64,000 bases of DNA from NCBI GenBank assembly GCA_030425285.1, contig JAUIAY010000001.1, positions 248,001 to 312,000 of the forward strand. The letters are read 5' to 3'. A program made the translations under genes and the position numbers. Below are positions 51,546 through 60,488 of the stretch, in pieces; positions within the stretch are counted from its first letter, which is position 1; every line of letters begins with the position of its first letter. This DNA is from Bacteroidia bacterium. Its GTDB lineage: Bacteria; Bacteroidota; Bacteroidia; Flavobacteriales; Flavobacteriaceae. The notes below the pieces were generated by a model. That model did no database searches. It was not told the DNA's origin and saw nothing but the letters and a program-made list of their open reading frames with translations.

Positions 51546-52307
51546 TTAATTACTTATTTCCAATAAAACGGGACAATGATCGCTATGAACCGCTTCCGAA
51601 AGTATAACGGCTCTTTTTATTTTTTCTTGCAAAGGTTTTGCTACCATAGTATAATCTAAACGCCAACCCTTGTTATTGGCTCGCGCATTAGCACGATAAC
51701 TCCACCAGCTGTATTCCTGCTTTTCTGGGTGAAGGAACCTGAAGCCATCAATAAAACCACTTCTAATGAAATTTCCAATCCATTCACGTTCAACAGGAAG
51801 AAAACCAGAAACCCCTTTCATTTTCGGATTGTGAATGTCTATTTCTTCATGACAAATATTGTAGTCGCCACAAATGATTAGATTAGGAATCTCATGTTTA
51901 AGCTCATTTACATAATTCTGAAACATATCCATGTATTCCAATTTATGGTCCAATCGCGCATCATTGGTTCCTGATGGCAAATACAAGCTCATAACCGAAA
52001 ACCCTTCAAAGTCCAGACGCAAATTTCGCCCTTCAAAATCCATAGACTCAATACCAGTGCCATATTCAACATGCTTGGGCTCAACCTTACTTAAAATAGC
52101 CACACCACTGTAACCTTTTTTTTGTGCACTGAACCAATACTGATAAGGATAACCGGCTTCTTCAAATACGCTTAAGTCCAACTGTTCCTTTAATGCTTTT
52201 ATTTCCTGCAAGCAAATGACATCTGGATCAGCATTTTTTAACCAATCTATAAATCCTTTATTTAAAGCTGCTCGGATACCATTGACATTATAAGAAATGA
52301 TTTTCAT
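51546..52307 (-). CDS. xth: Exodeoxyribonuclease III
   Basis: AP endonuclease and 3'-5' exonuclease in base-excision repair. The 253-residue protein has the ISYNVNGIRAALNKGFIDWL start, the metal-binding Glu in CLQEIKA, the SLYLPSGT block, GDYNICHEEIDIHNPK, and the C-terminal catalytic SDHCPV. Complete and typical. Confidence 0.96.
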   Translation of the reverse strand: MKIISYNVNGIRAALNKGFIDWLKNADPDVICLQEIKALKEQLDLSVFEEAGYPYQYWFSAQKKGYSGVAILSKVEPKHVEYGTGIESMDFEGRNLRLDFEGFSVMSLYLPSGTNDARLDHKLEYMDMFQNYVNELKHEIPNLIICGDYNICHEEIDIHNPKMKGVSGFLPVEREWIGNFIRSGFIDGFRFLHPEKQEYSWWSYRANARANNKGWRLDYTMVAKPLQEKIKRAVILSEAVHSDHCPVLLEISN

Positions 52308-52430
52308 CTTAAGTTGATTAGAATTTCAGCTAAAATAAATAATGCGTTACTTTTACACCATTAATTTAAAGTGCTTTTAACAAAAACTATCAACAATAAT
52401 ATTTTAGACATAAAGTAGTTTAAGTATCAG

Positions 52431-55400
52431 ATGAAATTAACTGCAACGCTTTTACTGTTTCTTATTGGTTTTTGTGCCTTTGCACAAGACCAAAGCTCTA
52501 ATTACAAAAGCAAAAAGTTTGCGGTTTCAGATACCATTGTCATTGACTCTGTGAGCATCAATTCCAGTTTTTTTTCAATTAAAACCAAAGATAGTTCATT
52601 TGTTGATACCTCGTTTTATGAGATTGATTTTGCAAAAGCAACTTTAACCATTAAAAATCCTATACCAAGTGACTCTATCATAATCAGTTATTTGGCCTAC
52701 CCTGAATTTTTGACCAAAACTTATAGACAATTGGATGATGATGTCATATTGGCCAACACTACCAATCAGCAAAAACTATACAAACTATCCCAACCCAGTG
52801 AAAAGTCAAATTTCACACCTTTTGATGGTTTGACAACAACCGGAAGTATTTCGCGAGGTATTGTTATTGGCAATAACCAAAATTCTGTATTGAATAGCGA
52901 ACTCGATTTACAGGTCACTGGTAAATTAAGCGACAAAGTATCATTGCGTGCCTCAATTCAAGATGCCAATATCCCACTTCAAGAAAGCGGTTATTCGCAG
53001 CGATTGGATGAGTTTGATCAAGTGTTTATAGAACTCTTTAGTGATAATTGGAAAATTCGCGCTGGCGATGTCGATCTGGAGAACAACAACTCTTATTTTG
53101 GAAATTTCAGCAAGCGTGTTCAAGGACTTTCCATTAATGCACGGTTAAATCATTCAGAATCCACAACCAATTTATTTGCTGCTGGAGCATTGGTTCGTGG
53201 TCAATTTACCACTAGTCAGTTTATCGCTCAAGAAGGGAATCAAGGGCCCTATAAACTAAAGGGGCCAAATGAGGAATTGTATGTTTTAATCGTATCGGGA
53301 AGTGAAACGGTCTATGTAAATGGTATTGCTTTGGAACGTGGCGAAAACAAAGATTATATTATAGACTACAATGCTGGTGAAATTATATTCAATTCAACAT
53401 TTCCTATAACTTCCGAAATGCGCATCACGGTTGATTACCAATTTAGTGAACGCAACTATTCACGTTTGGTTGTTTTTGGTGGTGGCAATTATACAAGTGA
53501 CAAACTAAAGTTGGGCGTGAGCGTTTATAGTGAAAATGATTCCAAAAACAACCCGCTTCAACAAAACCTATCGGAAGAGCAGGTTCAAATTTTGAGCGAA
53601 GCAGGTGATGACAAAAGCCAAATGGTTGCTCCTTCCAGCACACCTGAAGCTTTTAATGAAAACCGAATTCTCTACAGAAAAGAAATTATTAATGGTGTTG
53701 AAGCTTTTGTGTTTTCCAACAACCCAGATGACACCTTGTTCAGTGTAACCTTTTCATTGGTTGGTGACAATCAAGGAAATTATATAGTGAGTTCCATTGA
53801 TGCCATCTCTACCATTTATGAATATGTAGAACCTATTGCTGGAATCTCGCAAGGAAATTATGAACCTATAATCCAATTGGTCGCGCCTACTAAACTACAA
53901 TTAGCCATAGTAAATGGATCTTACACACCAACTGATAAAACGGACATTGGGTTTGAACTGGCAGGAAGCAAGAACGATTTAAACTTATTCTCTAATGTTG
54001 ATGATGACGATAACGATGGGTATGCTGCCAAACTGAAAATTAATCAGGCGATAATCAAAAACGATAGTCTTTGGAATGTTTCGGCTAATTTAGATACGGA
54101 TTATATCAATGAGAATTTTAGAACCATTCAGCGAATTTATAATGCCGAGTTTAATCGTGATTGGAATTTAGGCTTGGAAACAGGCTCACAAAACATCATC
54201 AATTTTGGAAATCAGCTAATCTTTAAATCTGGTGTAAGTTTGTCTCACATTAAAAAAGGTACGGCTAATTATCAGTTTGAACATTTGAACTATTCCGATA
54301 ATTTCAATGGGAATAGACATATAATGGGAGTTGATTTTAATTTAAACCGATGGCGCATTACTTCTAATTCCAGTTTTTTGTCTGCTACTGCTAGCACCAG
54401 TACCTCAACATTTTTACGGTCTTATAATCAAGTAACCTATAGTTTAAACAAGGCTTGGGCTGGAACACGAATTGGTTTGGAAGACAACGAACAAAAAGAA
54501 AGGGAAACCCTTGCTTACACGCCTTTGAGTCAGCGGTTTCAATCCTATGAGGTGTTTGCGGGTATTGGTGACAGCACCAAAATTTTTGCTGAAGTGGGTT
54601 ACAAATACCGAACCAACGATAGTATTAGAAACAACACCCTTCAAAAAGTAAATACATCCAATACGGTTTATTTGGACTCCAGAATTATTCAAAATGCTAA
54701 AACCAACTTATCATTATACGCCAACTATCGTGTGCTAAAAGATGTAGATCCCGATAAAGAAGATGAACAATCCCTGAACTCTCGTTTAATATTCAGTCAG
54801 CGTTTTTGGGAACAATTCGTTTATTGGAATACCACTTTTGAAACCAATTCTGGAACTTTACCACAACAAGAATTCACCTACGTTGAAGTAGAATCTGGCA
54901 CAGGAATTTACACTTGGATTGACTATAATAACAATGGCATTCAAGAATTGGAAGAATTCGAAATCGCTCAATTTCAAGATGAAGCTGATTACATTCGGGT
55001 ATTATTGCCCAATCAGGTTTTTATTAAAACCCATCAAAATAGATTAAGTCAACTGTTGACCTTAAATCCGCAACAATGGGCTAATTCTGATAATGGATTT
55101 TTAAAAGTGTTATCACATTTTCATAGTCAAACCTCATTTTTGATTGACCGAAAGGAAAGGCGCCAAGGAAATGCTTTCAACCTCAACCCTTTTGATGGTG
55201 ATGAGGCTAATCAATTGGCATTACAACAAAACTTTAGGAGTGTGTTGTTTTTTAATCGTGGTAAGCAACGCTACACAACCTCTTACACCTATTTAAGCAA
55301 TGCTACCAAAAATACACTATCATTTGGTTTTATTGAAAGCAAACTGAAAAGTCATAAGCTCTTATTTACGCATAAATTCGCCACTAGTTGGTTACTGAAT

Positions 55401-55865
55401 TTGGAATCCAATTTTAATAACAACATTAGCATCAGTGAAAACTACGCGAGCAAGAATTTTGATATTGATGAAACTAATTTTAATCCCAAAATATCCTACT
55501 TATTAAATGACAACACCCGATTTGATGTGTTTTTTCAGTATGCTTCAAAAGAGAATACTATTAGTAATTTTGAAACCCTAAAGCAACAGAAATATGGTGC
55601 TTCGTTTACGTTTGCCAATTTTCAAAAGTCCGCTATTAGTGGGGAATTCAATTATTTTACCAATGATTTTTCAGGAAGCGCCAATACAGCTGTAGCTTAC
55701 CAGATGATGGAAGGCTTACAACCTGGCAAAAACTATACTTGGAGCGTGTTGGCACAGAAAAAGATTACCCGCTATTTGGATTTAAACCTGACCTACTACG
55801 GTAGAAAATCGGAAACCAGTAAAGTGATTCATACCGGGAATGTGCAGTTGAAGGCTTATTTTTAA
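52431..55865 (+). CDS. Large outer-membrane beta-barrel protein of unknown function
   Basis: An 1144-residue secreted protein: signal peptide MKLTATLLLFLIGFCAFA, then an extended beta-rich protein with regular amphipathic strands to a C-terminal aromatic (VQLKAYF), as in outer-membrane barrels. Conserved-looking segments are TTTGSISRGIVIGNNQNSV, SLRASIQDANIPLQESGYSQ, WKIRAGDVDLEN and YNAGEIIFNSTFPITSEMRI. There is no plug, sorting domain or TPR. I recall a widespread Bacteroidota family of this kind without an assigned function. It stands alone on the plus strand. Confidence 0.75.
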   Translation: MKLTATLLLFLIGFCAFAQDQSSNYKSKKFAVSDTIVIDSVSINSSFFSIKTKDSSFVDTSFYEIDFAKATLTIKNPIPSDSIIISYLAYPEFLTKTYRQLDDDVILANTTNQQKLYKLSQPSEKSNFTPFDGLTTTGSISRGIVIGNNQNSVLNSELDLQVTGKLSDKVSLRASIQDANIPLQESGYSQRLDEFDQVFIELFSDNWKIRAGDVDLENNNSYFGNFSKRVQGLSINARLNHSESTTNLFAAGALVRGQFTTSQFIAQEGNQGPYKLKGPNEELYVLIVSGSETVYVNGIALERGENKDYIIDYNAGEIIFNSTFPITSEMRITVDYQFSERNYSRLVVFGGGNYTSDKLKLGVSVYSENDSKNNPLQQNLSEEQVQILSEAGDDKSQMVAPSSTPEAFNENRILYRKEIINGVEAFVFSNNPDDTLFSVTFSLVGDNQGNYIVSSIDAISTIYEYVEPIAGISQGNYEPIIQLVAPTKLQLAIVNGSYTPTDKTDIGFELAGSKNDLNLFSNVDDDDNDGYAAKLKINQAIIKNDSLWNVSANLDTDYINENFRTIQRIYNAEFNRDWNLGLETGSQNIINFGNQLIFKSGVSLSHIKKGTANYQFEHLNYSDNFNGNRHIMGVDFNLNRWRITSNSSFLSATASTSTSTFLRSYNQVTYSLNKAWAGTRIGLEDNEQKERETLAYTPLSQRFQSYEVFAGIGDSTKIFAEVGYKYRTNDSIRNNTLQKVNTSNTVYLDSRIIQNAKTNLSLYANYRVLKDVDPDKEDEQSLNSRLIFSQRFWEQFVYWNTTFETNSGTLPQQEFTYVEVESGTGIYTWIDYNNNGIQELEEFEIAQFQDEADYIRVLLPNQVFIKTHQNRLSQLLTLNPQQWANSDNGFLKVLSHFHSQTSFLIDRKERRQGNAFNLNPFDGDEANQLALQQNFRSVLFFNRGKQRYTTSYTYLSNATKNTLSFGFIESKLKSHKLLFTHKFATSWLLNLESNFNNNISISENYASKNFDIDETNFNPKISYLLNDNTRFDVFFQYASKENTISNFETLKQQKYGASFTFANFQKSAISGEFNYFTNDFSGSANTAVAYQMMEGLQPGKNYTWSVLAQKKITRYLDLNLTYYGRKSETSKVIHTGNVQLKAYF

Positions 55866-56956
55866 TAGTACTTTATTTTTCTTGTCCACACATATAAGGG
55901 TCCCCCATTTACAATTTTTGTTATTTCGGTCCAGTTTCCTTTTTTGTCGAATTTGTATTTGAAATCTAATACATATTCCCTTTTTCTACCATAATGGTCT
56001 TTACCTAAATATTTAACCTTTTTAATTAAATTCTTGTTATTGTAATTGTAAACAATAGTGTCATTGTTATTTGGATATTTTATATGAATATGCTCATAAT
56101 ATGTTTTTAAACTATTAGAATTGTATCTATAATTAATATATGAATTAAGCGTATCTTTTATATTACCTTGATAAACTAAATTGTTTCTATCATCATATTT
56201 ATAAATCGTTTTGTAAGGTCTTTTAGAATTTTCTTCAATCCAACGTTCTTCATATATCTTATTCTCAAAATCATCAAACTTGCTCTTTTTTATTAAAAAC
56301 TTTTTCCCAATAGAATCTTTAACTTTAAAACTATCTCCATTAGTATAATTAAAAACTCTTTGATGATATTCATTAATTGTATTTTCAATACTATCTATTT
56401 CATATGTAATAATATCTCGACTACCATCTTCATCAAAGCTTTTTACTCCAATTATTTTTCCTTTGTATCCTCTTGTAAAATACCAATGCACAAAATCATT
56501 AGAGTCATCACTCCAATAACGGCTTTCAGAAATCAGCAAGTTTGATTTATTATAAAAGTATCTATTTATGTAATAAACATCATCCCAATAAAGTTCTTTA
56601 ATTTCAACTAAATTTTCATTTTTGTCATATTTATATTGATATTCAAAATAAATCTCTTTATCATAATCGTACCAAACTTCTCTTTTAGGTTTTCCATTTT
56701 TATTAAATTCCTTATAATAGTTGATATAAGTACAACCAACATACTTACTCCAATTATTAATAAATGTAGATGTTATCTGTTTAGGTGATAAACCCATTTC
56801 TGGATATTCAATTTTTTTGTGTTTTGTGTTTTGAATATCATAAAAATTAACTTCCATCTTAACCGATTTAGGATTCCCATAAATAGTATCCATATTTTGT
56901 TGAGGATATAATTTTAAAATAAAAAAACAAGCAATAAGAAGACAAAAATGTTTCAT
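55862..56956 (-). CDS. Secreted YD-repeat-like protein
   Basis: A 364-residue exported protein (signal MKHFCLLIACFFILKLYP) built of tyrosine- and asparagine-rich repeats such as YQYKYDKNENLVEIKELYWD, TIYKYDDRNNLVYQGNIKD and FKYKFDKKGNWTEITK, which resemble the YD/RHS repeat. There is no toxin or protease domain. The gene is more AT-rich than its neighbours, consistent with recent acquisition or relaxed selection. Its end overlaps the end of the convergent 1144-residue protein gene by 4 bp. Function unknown. Confidence 0.65.
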   Translation of the reverse strand: MKHFCLLIACFFILKLYPQQNMDTIYGNPKSVKMEVNFYDIQNTKHKKIEYPEMGLSPKQITSTFINNWSKYVGCTYINYYKEFNKNGKPKREVWYDYDKEIYFEYQYKYDKNENLVEIKELYWDDVYYINRYFYNKSNLLISESRYWSDDSNDFVHWYFTRGYKGKIIGVKSFDEDGSRDIITYEIDSIENTINEYHQRVFNYTNGDSFKVKDSIGKKFLIKKSKFDDFENKIYEERWIEENSKRPYKTIYKYDDRNNLVYQGNIKDTLNSYINYRYNSNSLKTYYEHIHIKYPNNNDTIVYNYNNKNLIKKVKYLGKDHYGRKREYVLDFKYKFDKKGNWTEITKIVNGGPLYVWTRKIKYY

Positions 56957-57046
56957 TATAAAAGTAACGTTTGCTTAAAAGTATTTAAAAATTGGAACTA
57001 AATAAAACTTGACTGCGTGAATGCACCATCTTATTGAGTGAAACAA

Positions 57047-57076
57047 AAAATCCCAAGTACAAACTTGGGATTTTGA
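57047..57076 (-). terminator. Rho-independent terminator of glyS
   Basis: AAAATCCCAAGT and ACTTGGGATTTT form a 12-bp perfect stem (loop ACAA), with a T run leftward, 33 bp after the glyS stop. A second hairpin (TTTCTGC/GCAGAAA) lies between. Confidence 0.88.
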
Positions 57077-57106
57077 TATAGAGATTTCTGCTTTCGCAGA
57101 AATATA

Positions 57107-58651
57107 TTACATCCTCATCAACCACTCTTTGACATCTACTTCTTTTTTAATAATGTCTCGAAGTTCTTCTATTTTAACTCTTTTTTGTTCCATAGTATCT
57201 CTATGACGAATAGTTACCGTGTTGTCCTCAATACTTTCACCATCTACTGTAATACAAAATGGCGTTCCAGCCGCATCTTGACGACGGTAACGGCGCCCAA
57301 CGGCATCTTTTTCATCATATGCAACATTAAAGTCCCATTTTAAGTCATCAACAATATCTTTTGCCATTTTTGTTAATGCCTCATCTTTTCTAACTAATGG
57401 TAGAATGGCTGCTTTTGTAGGGGCCAAAACAGCCGGTAACTTTAAAACTGTTCTTTCACTTCCGTCTTCTAAAGTTTCATCTTGTAAACTATTAGAGAAT
57501 ACTGCTAAAAACATACGATCTAAACCAATGGAAGTTTCCAATACATAAGGTGTATAGCTTGTGTTATCTTCATGGTCAAAATATTGTAGTTTCTTTCCTG
57601 AAAATTCTTCGTGTTGTTTTAAATCGAAATCGGTACGTGAGTGAATTCCCTCCAATTCCTTAAATCCAAATGGGAATTTAAATTCTATATCGGTAGCAGC
57701 ATCGGCATAATGGGCTAATTTTTCATGGTCGTGGAAACGGTAATTGTCATCTCCCATTCCCAAGGACTTATGCCATTTTAATCGGGTTTCTTTCCAATAG
57801 TCAAACCACTCTTTTTGAGTACCTGGCTTGATGAAGAATTGCATTTCCATTTGTTCAAACTCACGCATTCTAAAGATAAACTGTCGGGCAACAATTTCAT
57901 TTCTAAATGCCTTACCGGTTTGGGCAATACCAAACGGAATTTTCATGCGACCCGTTTTTTGAACATTTAAAAAATTAACAAAAATTCCTTGTGCTGTTTC
58001 TGGACGCAAGTATAAATCCATTGCTGTATCTGCCGAAGCACCAAGCTTGGTGCCAAACATCAAATTAAACTGCTTCACATCTGTCCAGTTCTTACTACCA
58101 GACAACGGATCAGCAATTTCTAATTCTTCAATCAACGCTTTGACATCGGCTAAATCTTCATTTTCTAAAGACTTTACCATTCTAGACAAGGTTGCATCAA
58201 TTTTTTCCTGATAACCTAAAACACGTCGGTTAGTAGAGACAAATTCTTCTTTATTAAAGGCTTCTCCAAAACGTTTAGCTGCTTTAGCAACTTCCTTTTC
58301 AATTTTAGCCTCAATTTTAGCACAGTAATCTTCAATCAACACATCGGCACGATAGCGTTTTTTGGAATCTTTATTGTCAATCAACGGATCATTAAATGCA
58401 TCAACGTGGCCAGAGGCCTTCCAAGTAGTTGGATGCATAAAAATGGCTGCATCAATACCTACAATATTATCATGCATCTGCACCATGGCTTTCCACCAAT
58501 AGTCACGAATGTTCTTTTTTAACTCCGCACCATTTTGGGCATAATCATAAACCGCACTTAAACCATCGTAGATTTCACTACTTTGAAACACGTAACCATA
58601 CTCCTTGGCATGAGAGATTACTTTCTTAAATTGATCGTCGTTGTTTGTCAT
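57107..58651 (-). CDS. glyS: Glycine--tRNA ligase (dimeric type)
   Basis: Class II synthetase that charges tRNA-Gly. The 514-residue protein is the single-chain homodimeric type, not the alpha2-beta2 bacterial form. Motif 2 appears in GIAQTGKAFRNEIVARQFIF and motif 3 in YVLETSIGLDRMFLAVF; LRPETAQGIFVNFLN and the C-terminal anticodon-binding domain (APTKAAILPLVRKDEAL) are also present. Complete. Confidence 0.97.
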   Translation of the reverse strand: MTNNDDQFKKVISHAKEYGYVFQSSEIYDGLSAVYDYAQNGAELKKNIRDYWWKAMVQMHDNIVGIDAAIFMHPTTWKASGHVDAFNDPLIDNKDSKKRYRADVLIEDYCAKIEAKIEKEVAKAAKRFGEAFNKEEFVSTNRRVLGYQEKIDATLSRMVKSLENEDLADVKALIEELEIADPLSGSKNWTDVKQFNLMFGTKLGASADTAMDLYLRPETAQGIFVNFLNVQKTGRMKIPFGIAQTGKAFRNEIVARQFIFRMREFEQMEMQFFIKPGTQKEWFDYWKETRLKWHKSLGMGDDNYRFHDHEKLAHYADAATDIEFKFPFGFKELEGIHSRTDFDLKQHEEFSGKKLQYFDHEDNTSYTPYVLETSIGLDRMFLAVFSNSLQDETLEDGSERTVLKLPAVLAPTKAAILPLVRKDEALTKMAKDIVDDLKWDFNVAYDEKDAVGRRYRRQDAAGTPFCITVDGESIEDNTVTIRHRDTMEQKRVKIEELRDIIKKEVDVKEWLMRM

Positions 58652-58662
58652 GCTGCAAAAAT

Positions 58663-58696
58663 AAAAAACCGCTCCAATTAATGGAACGGTTTTTTG
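58663..58696 (-). terminator. Rho-independent terminator before glyS
   Basis: A 14-bp stem with one mismatch (ACCGCTCCA / TGGAACGGT) followed leftward by T tract; it separates the coiled-coil gene from glyS. Confidence 0.85.
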
Positions 58697-58714
58697 ATAA
58701 ATAAAATTGGTTAG

Positions 58715-59599
58715 TTAATTAAGTATTATTTCTGATGACCCTAATTTACAATCATCGTGAAAAACGGAAATGATATAATTTCCTTTCTTAAGTTTTTGTT
58801 TTTGATTGACATTTATTTTTGTACAAACATCTAAATTTTGGTTTCGGTAATTCACAGATGTTTTACCACTGTAAGTTAACTCGGCTTTACCAAAAGTAGC
58901 AGTTCCTCTATCTGAAACCACATTGTCATCAGGTCCTAAAATCTGGACATAAATATCTTTGTTACCCTCTGGTGAAAACGCATTTTCAAGAACCGTAAAA
59001 CAGACTTCCAAGTTATCGGCTTCTTTGGCTTTAAGTGTTTCAACATCATAACTACTATTATTGGTAATTATGGCCGAAACATTAATATTATTGACTTTTA
59101 AGGCTGTGATTTCGTTAACAAGATTGGTTAACTTTTTGTTTTCTTCAGCTAACATAGACAATTGATTGGTTTGAAAATCCAATTTTTCTCTTGCATACTG
59201 CTCCTTTTCAGCCAAAGCGTCTTTTTGATTTTGAATGGTTTGAATTTGCCTAAACAAACTCTTACGCTCTTGCTTTAATGCCGCTATTTCATTTTTATAC
59301 TTAGAAATTAGAGGAAAATTGGCTTTCGCTGTTTTCAAAGAATCTAAAATAATATGCATTCTAGATTTAGATTGTTGCAACTGTAAAGATAATTCTTTGT
59401 TATCAACACTAACATCATCATATAGAGCAATCATATCCGATAATTCGCTTTGAACAAGATTGACTTCTTGTTGCACAAACTGCTCATGTTTTTTAAGTGT
59501 GTTGTAACTAGAAAAGCTATACGACCCTAATACAACAATGGCTATAACCAAAGTACCAATAATTAATCTGTAGTTAAATAATTGAGGGTTAACTATCAT
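58715..59599 (-). CDS. Membrane-anchored coiled-coil protein
   Basis: A 294-residue protein with one N-terminal membrane helix (about residues 11-30), a long coiled coil (about 35-160, e.g. NEIAALKQERKSLFRQIQTI) and a C-terminal beta-sandwich of about 125 residues (EADNLEVCFTVLENAFSPEG, LKKGNYIISVFHDDCKLGSS) that should lie in the periplasm. This combination is seen in Bacteroidota next to glyS and comF. Function unknown; an envelope structural role is likely. Confidence 0.7.
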   Translation of the reverse strand: MIVNPQLFNYRLIIGTLVIAIVVLGSYSFSSYNTLKKHEQFVQQEVNLVQSELSDMIALYDDVSVDNKELSLQLQQSKSRMHIILDSLKTAKANFPLISKYKNEIAALKQERKSLFRQIQTIQNQKDALAEKEQYAREKLDFQTNQLSMLAEENKKLTNLVNEITALKVNNINVSAIITNNSSYDVETLKAKEADNLEVCFTVLENAFSPEGNKDIYVQILGPDDNVVSDRGTATFGKAELTYSGKTSVNYRNQNLDVCTKINVNQKQKLKKGNYIISVFHDDCKLGSSEIILN

Positions 59600-59756
59600 C
59601 TTAATTAATTTTATCCTACGAAACTAAATATTAAGATCGTGTTCCGAGATTTTTATCGATAAAAAGATAAAAAACTTGTTGAAGTTCTTTTTGACAATAA
59701 AATATCTGACATTCTATTTAAAAACTTGTAATATATTTATAATAAATTGATTACAA

Positions 59757-60437
59757 ATGCTGCGATCCTTAATCGATATTTTTTATCCAAAAGTCTGTCA
59801 TGCCTGCAACTTTTTGTTACAGGATAATGAGTTGTATATCTGTACAAAATGTCGTCATGACCTTCCGGTTACCAATTGTCATTTTAACAATGATCCCAGA
59901 GTCTTAAATATTTTTTACGGACGTTGTAAACTTGAAAATGCTACAGCTCTATTTTGGTTTGAGAAAAAGGGGATTACTCAAAAATTAATTCACAATTTAA
60001 AGTACAAAGGCTTTGAAGAGATAGGCTTGCTTTTGGGTGACTGGCTAGGCGAAGAATTAAAAACGGTAACAGAATACCAAAATATTGATGTGGTGATACC
60101 AGTGCCCTTGCACAAGAAAAAATTGCTAAAAAGAGGCTTTAATCAAGTTACTAAATTCGGTGAACAAATTGCTTTAGCTCTTGAAGCTGAATATCTGGAC
60201 GATGTACTAATAAAGGCAAGCCATACCAACTCGCAAGTACATAAAAATAGGATATCGCGTTGGTTGAACACTTCCGAAATTTTCAAAGCCAAAAACCTCG
60301 AAAAAATAGCCAACAAACATATATTGCTGGTGGATGATATTGTTACAACTGGTGCCACGGTTGAATCCTGCGCGAACGTTTTGCAGAAGGCTCAAAATGT
60401 TAAAATTAGTTTAGCAACCATGGCAGTAACCTCCTGA
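59757..60437 (+). CDS. comF: ComF family phosphoribosyltransferase-like protein
   Basis: A 226-residue cytosolic protein linked in many bacteria to DNA uptake and processing. An N-terminal zinc ribbon (Cys14-x-x-Cys17, Cys29-x-x-Cys32) precedes a phosphoribosyltransferase domain with the PRPP loop ILLVDDIVTTGATVESC and the PVPLHKKKLLKRGFNQ segment typical of ComF. It begins at ATG 59757 and is followed by the Ig-like lipoprotein gene. Confidence 0.93.
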   Translation: MLRSLIDIFYPKVCHACNFLLQDNELYICTKCRHDLPVTNCHFNNDPRVLNIFYGRCKLENATALFWFEKKGITQKLIHNLKYKGFEEIGLLLGDWLGEELKTVTEYQNIDVVIPVPLHKKKLLKRGFNQVTKFGEQIALALEAEYLDDVLIKASHTNSQVHKNRISRWLNTSEIFKAKNLEKIANKHILLVDDIVTTGATVESCANVLQKAQNVKISLATMAVTS

Positions 60438-60488
60438 TGTTTTTATAATGGCAAATAAGTTGTTTCTTTGCACAAATAACAGATAATA

